Under the pieces are notes generated by a model. The model did no database searches, was not told where the DNA came from, and saw only the letters and a program-made list of their open reading frames with translations. A stretch of 12,640 nucleotides of DNA, from the NCBI GenBank assembly GCA_036939975.1, contig JALLPB010000831.1, positions 1 through 12,640 of the forward strand, read 5' to 3'. Below, piece after piece: positions 1-7,317 of this stretch. Each line of letters opens with the position of its first letter. Within the stretch, counting starts at the first letter, position 1. This DNA is from Cyclostephanos tholiformis (Eukaryota; Bacillariophyta; Thalassiosirophyceae; Thalassiosirales; Thalassiosiraceae). The position numbers were made by a program, and so were the translations under genes.

Positions 1-439
1 CAATATCTTTTACATTGAGCAGGTATCCATGCCATCAGGGGTCGGCGAATCTACTATTAATTAATAGTAAAACTAACAATTAATAGTGTGGTGTTGAATA
101 TCCATTACTTGAACGAAGGCTGCAACACCAAAATTGCAAAAGTTATGTGCGTTGTGTCCAGAGTTTGAGCTTAAGACTGGTAGTAAATAGCAAAGCGAGC
201 CCCTATCGGCTTGTTGTCTTAAAAAAACCCTGTTGCGAAACTCGGGTTAATCTCTCACACACTCTGAAGTAATCTCCGAAATCGCCCTCCTTCCTCTCGA
301 AGAAAATCCATCCACCTGCACGAAATGTTGTATCGAGTGTGCAGAAGTACAAAAAAACGCACAATCCACCACCACGAGTAGTCGATACCTACCACCGCCC
401 TAACCATTGTCCCATCTCGTTACTTACCAAACACCATCC
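1..439. other. Upstream intergenic region with 5' leader of the CS-domain gene
   Basis: No coding region, tRNA or rRNA is supported here. The region is AT-rich on the left and becomes C/A-rich (CCACC, ACCACC runs) over about 340-439, as expected for the 5' untranslated leader of the plus-strand gene starting at 440. A perfect palindrome at 52-69 is listed separately. No clear TATA box was seen. Promoter function is inferred from position only. Confidence 0.5.
52..69. repeat. 18-bp perfect palindrome
   Basis: TACTATTAATTAATAGTA reads the same on both strands. Its right half recurs as ATTAATAGT at 79-87, making a small AT-rich repeat cluster about 370 bp upstream of the CS-domain gene. It could be a binding site for a dimeric protein or simply AT-rich intergenic sequence; function unknown. 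Confidence 0.5.
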
Positions 440-1303
440 ATGGCGAAAGACAGCAAGGACCCAAAAGCATCGGGCGCCGACGAGGCCCCGACCGTCGAAG
501 ATGCCGACGCTGACGTCGATGGCGTGACCCCGGCGACGGATGCCAACGAAGGCGCAGCACCGTCCGCGAAGGACAAGGCGACAAACGACGACGCGACGAC
601 CGAAATGAGTGATAGCGACGACGCGCTTGCCGACGAATCCGGGATCGCAGCCGCGGAAGCGACGACGACTACGACGACTACGAAAAACGACGACGGATAT
701 CGCGGAAAGTACAACTGGGACGATACGACGAGGTACGGAAAAAAGGGCGAGAAGGCGACGGTCGTACCCCTCAACGGCGCGATCGTCGATTACGCCTGGT
801 CCGATGGAACGAAGTCGGTCAAGATATACGTCGAGTTACGTGGACTGGACGATTTGAAGGACGACGACATCGAGGTTTCGCTGGTGAACGAGGGCGAGGG
901 ATTCGCCTTCAGGGCCAAGAACGTGGGGGGGAGGGACCGTTTCCTCAGCATCGACAAGTTGTACAAAAAAGTCAAGGACGTCAAGCTCGTGCGCAAGGCC
1001 GGGAAGGACAAGGTCGTCATCAAGCTCGTCAAGGACGACGAGAAGCGTAAGTGGTACAATCTCAAGGATGGCGGAGCCTCGTCGTCGAGCTACGACGACG
1101 ATGATTACGATTGGAACGACGGGGGAGGAGGAGACGACGATTGGATCCCCCCGGAGGACGAGGAGGCGATGGACGACATGCTTAGTGAAGGGAAGGACGA
1201 CGACCCGAAGAAGGAGGAGGGCGATGGAGTGGATGTGCCCATGGAGGATGTCGCGGAAGTCGAGGCGTTGGGAGAGAGCGAAACGGCAATGACCAACGAA
1301 TAA
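440..1303 (+). CDS. Acidic CS-domain protein, CacyBP/SIP-like (p23/HSP20 fold)
   Basis: This is a 287-aa protein. Start chosen: ATG at 440 in a strong context (TCCATGGCG); the frame is open further upstream to a TTG at 407, but there is no earlier ATG. Residues 1 to about 105 are Ala/Asp/Thr-rich and look disordered, with a run of seven Thr. Residues about 114-208 form a CS domain: DYAWSDGTKSVKIYVELRG, then a KNVGG turn, then VVIKLVKDDEKRKWYNL. The VKIY strand, the KNxxG turn and the final W-x-x-L resemble the CS domain of calcyclin-binding protein (CacyBP/SIP), known as a scaffold linking HSP90-type chaperones and ubiquitin-ligase components. The tail (about 215-287) is Asp/Glu/Gly-rich and shows no clear SGS domain, so S100-type binding should not be assumed. 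Alternatives are a p23 or NudC-like co-chaperone. No membrane segment or signal peptide; probably cytosolic or nuclear. The CS fold is fairly sure, the CacyBP assignment less so. Confidence 0.8.
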   Translation: MAKDSKDPKASGADEAPTVEDADADVDGVTPATDANEGAAPSAKDKATNDDATTEMSDSDDALADESGIAAAEATTTTTTTKNDDGYRGKYNWDDTTRYGKKGEKATVVPLNGAIVDYAWSDGTKSVKIYVELRGLDDLKDDDIEVSLVNEGEGFAFRAKNVGGRDRFLSIDKLYKKVKDVKLVRKAGKDKVVIKLVKDDEKRKWYNLKDGGASSSSYDDDDYDWNDGGGGDDDWIPPEDEEAMDDMLSEGKDDDPKKEEGDGVDVPMEDVAEVEALGESETAMTNE

Positions 1304-1565
1304 GGTCCATTCGTTTGTTATCGAAGCGTCCTTGTTTCGTCTTCTATTGATCGTATCTTTGGCGAGAGTATTTCTTTGTTCCGCTCGTTGATAGCGGTGT
1401 GGGCATGCGAAAAAATATGTTTTATCTCTTAACAACTAGGCATAGTAGGTAGATATTATGTGGCGGGAATTATGAAAATTTCGATTGGTCGCGATTTGAG
1501 ACATTTCAGGTCAATTTGTCTCTCATAATAACATTAACAATAGGACAATATCGTACCTGTGCGCC
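1304..1565. other. Intergenic region between the CS-domain gene and the interrupted hydrolase
   Basis: These 262 bp lie between two genes on the same strand. They should hold the 3' UTR of the first and the promoter of the second. I see no tRNA, no strong hairpin and no clear polyadenylation signal. Confidence 0.45.
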
Positions 1566-1671
1566 ATGAAGAGCGTAATCGAGCTCGTGGGCGTCGCGGC
1601 CCTTTGCATGATAGTTGGGATGTATATTGATCGTTGCAACGACACGTCATACGTCGAACCCCCTGTGACGG
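1566..1671 (+). pseudogene. Alpha/beta hydrolase gene, 5' fragment (signal anchor), cut by the retrotransposon
   Basis: The first 35 codons plus one base of a hydrolase gene, starting at ATG 1566 (CGCCATGAAG). It encodes MKSVIELVGVAALCMIVGMY followed by a short polar stretch: an N-terminal hydrophobic segment of about 17 residues, consistent with a signal anchor or signal peptide. The frame is broken after base 1671 by the 5' LTR. Read into the LTR, it continues for 11 codons and stops at TGA 1704-1706, giving a 46-aa peptide of no likely function. The last five bases (GACGG) are one copy of the target-site duplication. Skipping the element and one GACGG copy, codon 36 (GTA) is formed from G1671 and TA at 7318-7319, and the frame runs on to 8009 as a 265-aa protein. 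This is therefore an insertional break, not decay. Confidence 0.85.
1667..1671. repeat. Target-site duplication, left copy (GACGG)
   Basis: GACGG directly precedes the TGTTGG start of the 5' LTR and matches the five bases directly after the 3' LTR (7313-7317). Five-bp duplications are typical of Copia and other LTR-element integrases. Confidence 0.92.
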
Positions 1672-1972
1672 TGTTGGCGGACGTGAAAATAAACGTAACA
1701 ACCTGACCTATGACAGACCGGCGGAACCCGACGGTGGACAGTTGGGGCAACAAGGGTCGCGGGCACCAATCAAAATAGTTGATGGACGCCCATGGAGTCC
1801 AAGCGTGTACCGCAATATGAGACAAATAGGATTGACCCTTGATGAAGCATGGAAGAAGGCATTCATCAAAGTCTCTCACTTTTAATAATTAATCTTCGTT
1901 TACAAAGTTACACACGAGCACATTAGTAGTCGTCTTTGGAGCACACGGACGAGGGATTATGTTGCATCAACA
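1672..1972 (+). repeat. 5' long terminal repeat (301 bp)
   Basis: Begins TGTTGGCGG and ends GCATCAACA, with 5-bp inverted termini TGTTG/CAACA. It matches the 3' LTR exactly at both ends (1672-1742 with 7186-7256; 1918-1972 with 7258-7312). It is open in one plus-strand frame to a TAA at 1883-1885; in the 3' LTR that frame continues Gag-Pol. Bases 1872-1893 are the exact reverse complement of 1972-1993 downstream. No clear TATA box was found in the U3 part. An initiator-like TCACTTT lies at 1876-1882, with A1878 a possible transcription start. By analogy with Tf1, the U3/R border is inferred to fall near 1872-1878. Confidence 0.93.
1872..1893 (+). promoter_or_regulatory. Proposed self-primer segment in the LTR (5' arm of a 22-bp stem)
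   Basis: Starts TCTCTCAC and ends TAATTAAT. All 22 bases pair with 1972-1993; pairing stops on both sides (G1871 against A1994, C1894 against C1971). The intervening loop is 78 nt. If the element RNA starts near 1872-1878, this segment is its 5' end and could fold back on the priming site. Cleavage after A1892 would leave a 3' OH directly positioned to copy U5. The arm also contains the TAA (1883-1885) that ends the Gag-Pol frame when read in the 3' LTR. Pairing is directly seen; primer function is inferred from Tf1-type self-priming. Confidence 0.75.
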
Positions 1973-1993
1973 TTAATTATTAAAAGTGAGAGA
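1973..1993 (+). promoter_or_regulatory. Primer-binding site, apparently self-complementary rather than tRNA-complementary
   Basis: This 21-nt stretch directly abuts the 5' LTR, the fixed place of a retroelement primer-binding site. It starts TTAATTATTAAAAG, ends GAGAGA, and does not begin with the TGG expected for pairing to a tRNA CCA end. I do not recognise it as a complement of a half initiator tRNA. It is the exact complement of LTR bases 1872-1892; with A1972 the match is 22 nt. Confidence 0.7.
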
Positions 1994-2047
1994 ACAGGAA
2001 AGATAAATCATTGACCGTGGAGGTTCAATCGTTTAAGAAAGGGAGCT
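1994..2047 (+). other. Remaining untranslated leader of the retrotransposon
   Basis: Fifty-four bases between the priming site and the Gag-Pol ATG, ending in a purine-rich stretch (AAGAAAGGGAGCT) before the ATG. Packaging or translation signals may lie here, but none is recognisable. Confidence 0.4.
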
Positions 2048-5000
2048 ATGACGGACACTAGCCCCAAACCGCCAAAGGTGGAAGGAAAGAAACCGTACTT
2101 CAATAAAGCCTCAACAAGACTACGACCAGCTACTAAGAGGGAGTATGTGACAAAAGTTCTCAACCTGGAAACAGCTACATTTGACGTAGGGCATGCGAAA
2201 TACGCAGCAGGTTTTCAAGTATCCCTGGACGCAATTGTATTATATATACAGTCCAATTACAAGGATGGGTCATACATCGCAAAGTCTGTGAAAGACCTCA
2301 CGCTTGTTACGATTGATCTAGAAGACTACCCCACTGGGACAGGCGGCAATCCCCCCGGACCAGGGGAAATATACCTCTGGCAGAGTATAGTGTCGAGCCA
2401 AGCAAAATCCAGGATCCTCCTCACAGAGAATGTAAAGAAGGCCTACGCACTCGTGATGGGACAGTGCTCCCCCGAGTTGATCAGCAAGATCAAGGGATCT
2501 AATAAATTCCCAGCTGCCGAACAAGCATGCGACGTCATCGCACTGCTCAAAATCATCCGAGGATACTGCAGCCGCTTCGATGACCATCAGCAAGGCACGT
2601 GGGCGCTCGAAAACGCAAAGCATCGCGTATCAACATACTACCAATCCCCCACCACATCGACTACAGATTACGTGGCCATGTTCACGACACTCGTAGGTGT
2701 GGTCGAAATGTTCGGAGGAGCGTACGGACGAGAGCCTGGACTGGTGAAAGCCGAGCTACTAATCCAAGCAGGGATTATGGACCGCGATAACCCCACCCCC
2801 GACGAACTCGAAGTGACATACGAAACTTGTCGCGAGCAGTACCTCTCGTGCATGTTGCTACGAGGATCGGACTCGGGAAGATTTCGAGGTCTGAAGGACG
2901 ACCTCTGCAACAGCATGACGTTGGGGATTGATCACTTCCCGAAGACCCTCGTCGACACGGCTCGTCTCATGAACGAGTACAAGATCCCTCCCAGCCAGAG
3001 GGCACATCAAGTCCGTGATAACCAACCTGACGGTGTCGCGTTCGTCCAAGCGGGGAACGGGAAGCCGCCCGACCTGAAGGACGTGGAGTGTTGGCACTGT
3101 GCCAAGAAAGGACATTATAAAACTGATTGTCCCGAGCTGAAGATCGAAGAGGGAGTCCAGAATCTTTTCTCCGCGGAAGAACTCGACGAGGAGATCACAG
3201 AGAGCTATGATGACGGGGTCAATATACTCTCGACCGATTCAGGAGTGCCGGGTTGTGATGACCTCATCCAATGCCATCTGGTACAAAAGGGATGTAAACT
3301 CGGGTGCACCGGGATCTTGAACCCAAATCACATATATATCGACACCTGCGCGACGTACGCGAGCACGCCCCACGCGCATTTCCTCGAGAACCTGAAGAAG
3401 CAAGGAAGCTCTCTACGGGGACACACGAACGCAGGATCGGCGATTATGACCCATGCCGGAACGATGGGAGACCTAAAGAAGGTCTGGTTTAACGAAGGAG
3501 GAGTGGCGAGTGTCGTCCCCCTAAAACTCCTCGAACAAATTCAACCGATATCGTATCATTCTGCGAAGGGAATGAACCCGGGACATTTCGTGATTCACAG
3601 TCGTGAGGGCGACATCGTGTGCCGCAACAACAGTCGTGGCATGCCATATCTGAACCTCGCAGAGCTAGATGCCGAGGTGGCCCTGTGCCTGGTCCAAGAC
3701 ACCATTAACACCGTCCGTGCCAACTTCGAGGGCTATACTAAACGCGAAATCGAGGAAGCCAAGCAAGCTCGTGAGACTCAAGGCATGGTGGGGCATCCGA
3801 CCGACAGAGAATTTCTCGGAATGGTACGTTCACAAATGATCACCAACTGCGACGTGACTCCGATTGCTGTTAAAAATGCTAACCACATCTTCGGTCCCAA
3901 TCTCGCAGGAGTGAGGGGACGAACGATTAGGACAGCCCCGGAACCTGTGCGTACTGATTACGTGCATATTCCACGGGCCATCCTGGATAGACATGGTATC
4001 GTGACTCTCGCGGTTGACTGTATGTTCGTGAATGGAGTGCCGTTCCTAGTTAGTGTCTCTAGAGGATTAAATTTAATAACGGCGGAGTTTACACCCACAC
4101 GCACAGCTAAAAACTTGGCTGCCGGTATTAAAAATATCATTGCACTATACGAGAAAGGCGGCTTCCGAGTGGGCCATGTCCTCATGGACAATGAGTTCGA
4201 ATGCCTCCGAGCCCTGGTGCCGAACGTCGTGATCAACACGACAGCTGCGAACGAACACGTTCCCGAGATCGAGCGCAGAATCCGACTAATTAAGGAACGA
4301 GGGAGGAGCATTTTGAACACTCTCCCTTATAAGAAAATACCCCAACTCATTTTGGTCGAGTTGATCTACCACGTCGTTCTTTGGCTGAATGCTTTTCCCA
4401 TGGGTTCGGGAGTATCTGACGTTTTCTCTCCCAGGGAAATCGTCCTTCGCCATAAACTGGATCTTAAAAAGCACGGCAAAGCCCTTTTCGGAAGCTACGT
4501 CGAGGTGCATGAGGAACCTAACCCAACGAACAGCATGACACCTCGCAGTACGCCTGCGATTGTCCTCGGGCCGACTGGCAATCTACAGGGTACTTATAAG
4601 TTTATGAATCTAGCAACAGGTAAAAAGATAAAACGTCGTAACTTCACCAAGTTCGCAATGCCCGACTCTGTGATAAAAAGGGTCGAAACCATGGGCCATC
4701 GTGCCACCGCCGGGGCTTTCGAATTCTCAGACCGTGCAGGAATCCTATTCGAATGGGACGACATCGACGAGAACCAAGAACACCTCGTGGAGGAGGAACA
4801 CATCCCCTTCCCATCCATCGTTGCGGAGTTACCCGGCTTATCGCTCGAACGCGACACACCCATCCCAACCATCGAAGCTGAACTGGAACAACAGGGTCGC
4901 CCCGAAAACGACGCTGCCCACAACGCAAACCTTCCCCCGCTCGCCGCCGTAGGGGTGTATGACTACAACCACGAGGTTGTTGACGATCACGGGATCATCG

Positions 5001-7256
5001 ATTACGACGACGACGATTACGATGGCATCATCGAGGTGAACGATATCCAACCCCCCACGCACGGAGACATCATCAACATGGTCGACGTCCCACAACAAAA
5101 CGGTGATTTCCACGATCACGTTGACACCGACATTGACGATGGCGGTGATCCTACCGACACCGACAGTGACGATGACGACGACGCCAGCGACACCACCGAT
5201 GACGATGACGACGACGACGCCCCCACCGAAGGGGATGTCACCGATCCTGACGACACCAGCATCCCAGGAGTGCGCCGATCCAGGCGAATTAACAAGGGCA
5301 AGACTACCCGATATGCGGCGTACGGCCTTATGATGGCGGCTCGGCGACGCGCAAGAGGAGGCGAACATAGGGCATCTATTCGAGACGGCACGATGTTTTT
5401 CTCGGATGAAACTCTTAACGACGCGAAACCAATCCCGGTCGACAACCAGCTCGACTGGATCCTAGGAGTGGCCCTTGCTCAATATTCTATCACAGCAGGC
5501 CTGAAGAAGTTCAAGAAAGAGGGCGAGGCCGGAGTGACAAAGGAGCTCACTCAGATGCACGACATGACTGTTTTCAAGCCCATTTTTAAAGAAGATCTGA
5601 GCAAGGAAGAGCGAGCGAAGGCGCTTGCATCACTTATGTTCCTGAAGGAAAAACGAGATAAGACCATCAAGGCACGAATGTGTGCCGACGGAAGAAAGCA
5701 ACGTGGTGACTGGACAAAACAAGAATCGACCTCACCCACTGTCTCGACAGAATCGGTATTCATCACAGCCGTGGTGGACGCCCACGAAGAACGGGACGTC
5801 GCGTGCTACGATATCCCTGGGGCGTTCCTTCACGCCGACTCCGACGAGGATATAACCATGATCCTAAAAGGGAGATTGGCCGAATTAATGGTGCAAGTTG
5901 CACCTAATCTCTACAGAAAATATATCAGTGTAGATAGAAAAGGGACGGCAATCCTGTACGTCAAGATGCAAAAAGCTATGTATGGCCTGCTCAGGAGTGC
6001 CCTCCTATTCTACAAGAAGCTCGTAAGTGAACTAGAGGCCGAGGGCTTCAAGTTGAATCCCTATGACCCATGCGTGGCAAATAAGACTGTTGGCGGAACC
6101 CAAATGACTGTCTGCTGGCACGTGGATGACCTTAAGGTCTCACACATTAACCCTAACGAAGTAACCAAATTTGGGGAGTGGCTGAATTCTGTTTTTGGGG
6201 TGACTGTTGCCGAGCACCGGGGAAAGGTCCATGATTATTTGGGGATGATATTCGACTTCTCTGATAAAGGAAAGGTGTCTGTCAACATGATCGAATATAT
6301 TCGGAACATCATTAACGACTTCCCGGAGGAGATCGTCGGGACCAAAACGAGTCCAGCGGGGGACCATTTATTCGAGATCCGCGATCCATCGGAGGCTCGA
6401 CCACTTCCCGAGGAACAGGCAATGGCATTCCACCATACGACGGCGCAATTGCTGTTTCTGAGTGCTCGAGCCAGGCGAGACATACAACCGGCAGTCGCGT
6501 TCCTCACTACGCGAGTAAAAAGCCCGGATGAGGATGACTGGGGAAAGGTCAAGAGGGTTCTGGGATACCTAAAGGGCACGCTACACATGCCTTTAATTTT
6601 ATCGGCGGATTCTCTGACATTATCACGATGGTGGGTAGACGCGGCTTATGCAGTTCATAACGATTGCAAGGGGCACACGGGTGCTGGGATGAGCTTTGGC
6701 CAGGGCATGGCCATCAGCTATTCCTGGAAACAGAAAGTGATGACTAAAAGCTCCACCGAGGCAGAGCTCGTAGGAGTGGACGACACCCTAGGATACATAT
6801 TATGGTCTCGTTATTTCATGGAAGAACAGGGATACAACATGGATCCATCCATATTATATCAGGATAATATGAGCGCTATTCTGTTAGAAACTAATGGGAA
6901 AGCTAGCAGTTCCAAGCGGACGAAGCATATTAAGGTGAAGTATTTTTACGTAAAGGAAAAGGTTGACAACGGCGAGATTGAGATCGAACATTGTCCGACA
7001 GAACAGATGTGGACAGACATCAACACCAAGCCCAAGCAGGGTGTAGTTTTTCGCACTTTCAGAGGTCAAGTGATGGGTATTCCGGCCGAATACAAAGATA
7101 AGGATTTCGCGGGTGTCATTCATACTATCCCGCCCGTAAGTTCGATGCTCCCGATCCCAAGGACATCGAAAGCATCGCAGGAGTGTGTTGGCGGACGTGA
7201 AAATAAACGTAACAACCTGACCTATGACAGACCGGCGGAACCCGACGGTGGACAGT
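2048..7256 (+). CDS. Copia Gag-Pol polyprotein (single frame; 3' end lost in an assembly gap)
   Basis: ATG 2048 opens a frame with no stop up to the gap. Gag spans about residues 1-340 and ends in a zinc knuckle CWHCAKKGHYKTDC (CX2CX4HX4C, residues 348-361). Protease: IYIDTCATYAS with D432, so the triad reads DTC instead of D[S/T]G. Integrase: D657 (VDCMFVNG), D714 (MDNEFE) and a Glu in EIERRIR (E742 likely; E750 is the alternative at exact DD35E spacing). An Asp-rich linker (about 970-1071) precedes the reverse transcriptase, with D1255 in DIPGAFLHAD and D1360/D1361 in WHVDD. RNase H: D1531, E1571 or E1573 (STEAEL), D1606 (YQDN) and a final TDINTKPKQG block. The polyprotein drives particle assembly, cDNA synthesis and integration. 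Codons from 7186 onward lie in the 3' LTR. If the 5' LTR copy is the guide, the protein ends at the TAA equivalent to 1883-1885, about 1,783 aa. The frame across the N to 7432 is an artefact. All catalytic blocks look intact. Confidence 0.93.
7174..7185 (+). promoter_or_regulatory. Candidate plus-strand priming (polypurine) site, weak
   Basis: A polypurine tract should sit just before the 3' LTR. The sequence there is ATCGCAGGAGTG, with only AGGAG as an unbroken purine run before the TG. The site also encodes protein, because the frame continues into the LTR, which may limit purine content. Assigned by position only. Confidence 0.3.
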
Positions 7257-7312
7257 NGCACATTAGTAGTCGTCTTTGGAGCACACGGACGAGGGATTAT
7301 GTTGCATCAACA
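7186..7312 (+). repeat. 3' long terminal repeat (partial, gap inside)
   Basis: Starts TGTTGGCGG at 7186 and ends ATCAACA at 7312. It holds 71 bp identical to the start and 55 bp identical to the end of the 5' LTR, joined by one N at 7257. By comparison with the 301-bp 5' LTR, about 175 bp (equivalent to 1743-1917) are missing. That includes the Gag-Pol stop and the proposed primer segment. U5 supplies ATG 7299, which is in frame with the hydrolase remainder. Confidence 0.93.
7257..7257. other. Assembly gap (single N) inside the 3' LTR
   Basis: The N joins sequence equivalent to 5' LTR base 1742 directly to base 1918. It most likely marks a collapsed repeat gap of about 175 bp rather than one unread base. 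Frames crossing it are not reliable. Confidence 0.85.
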
Positions 7313-7317
7313 GACGG
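7313..7317. repeat. Target-site duplication, right copy (GACGG)
   Basis: GACGG directly after the CAACA end of the 3' LTR, matching 1667-1671. The two copies frame the element and define the original hydrolase sequence. Confidence 0.92.

Larger units (their letters stand above)
1672..7312 (+). mobile_element. Full-length Copia (Ty1/Copia, Pseudoviridae-type) LTR retrotransposon
   Basis: The element runs from TGTTG at 1672 to CAACA at 7312 and is flanked by GACGG duplications. Order: 5' LTR (301 bp), a 75-nt leader that starts with a self-complementary priming site, a single Gag-Pol frame from 2048, and a 3' LTR that is incomplete because of a one-N gap. Integrase precedes reverse transcriptase, which places it in Copia rather than Ty3/Gypsy. 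The LTR parts that can be compared (71 bp left, 55 bp right) are identical, and the coding region has no internal stop, so the insertion is recent and the element may be active. It spans 5,641 bp here, about 5.8 kb if the collapsed LTR part is restored. The VNGVPFL block in the integrase and WHVDD in the RT fit the algal/diatom-type Copia group. No envelope gene is seen. Confidence 0.95.

Noticed and set aside
407..439. Upstream extension of the CS-domain gene to 407
   Set aside because: Position 407 is TTG, not ATG. The first ATG, at 440, has a strong eukaryotic start context.
836..1435. 199-aa minus-strand open frame opposite the CS-domain gene
   Set aside because: Its composition (Val/Leu/Ile and Arg runs) is the antisense image of the Asp/Lys-rich coding strand, and no domain is recognisable.
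1634..1885. 83-aa frame across the hydrolase/5' LTR junction as a separate gene
   Set aside because: Only its LTR part is meaningful: it is the Gag-Pol tail reading frame carried passively by the 5' LTR copy.
2018..2031. TGGAGGTTCAATCG as a tRNA-type primer-binding site
   Set aside because: It lies 45 nt from the LTR end and resembles the sense strand of a tRNA T-arm; a priming site must be the antisense.
4838..5368. 176-aa Val-rich minus-strand frame
   Set aside because: Antisense shadow of the Asp-rich Gag-Pol linker (GAC/GAT read as GTC/ATC).
7224..7317. Native hydrolase start at 7224
   Set aside because: That ATG lies in LTR sequence before the N. The true start is 1566 on the other side of the element.
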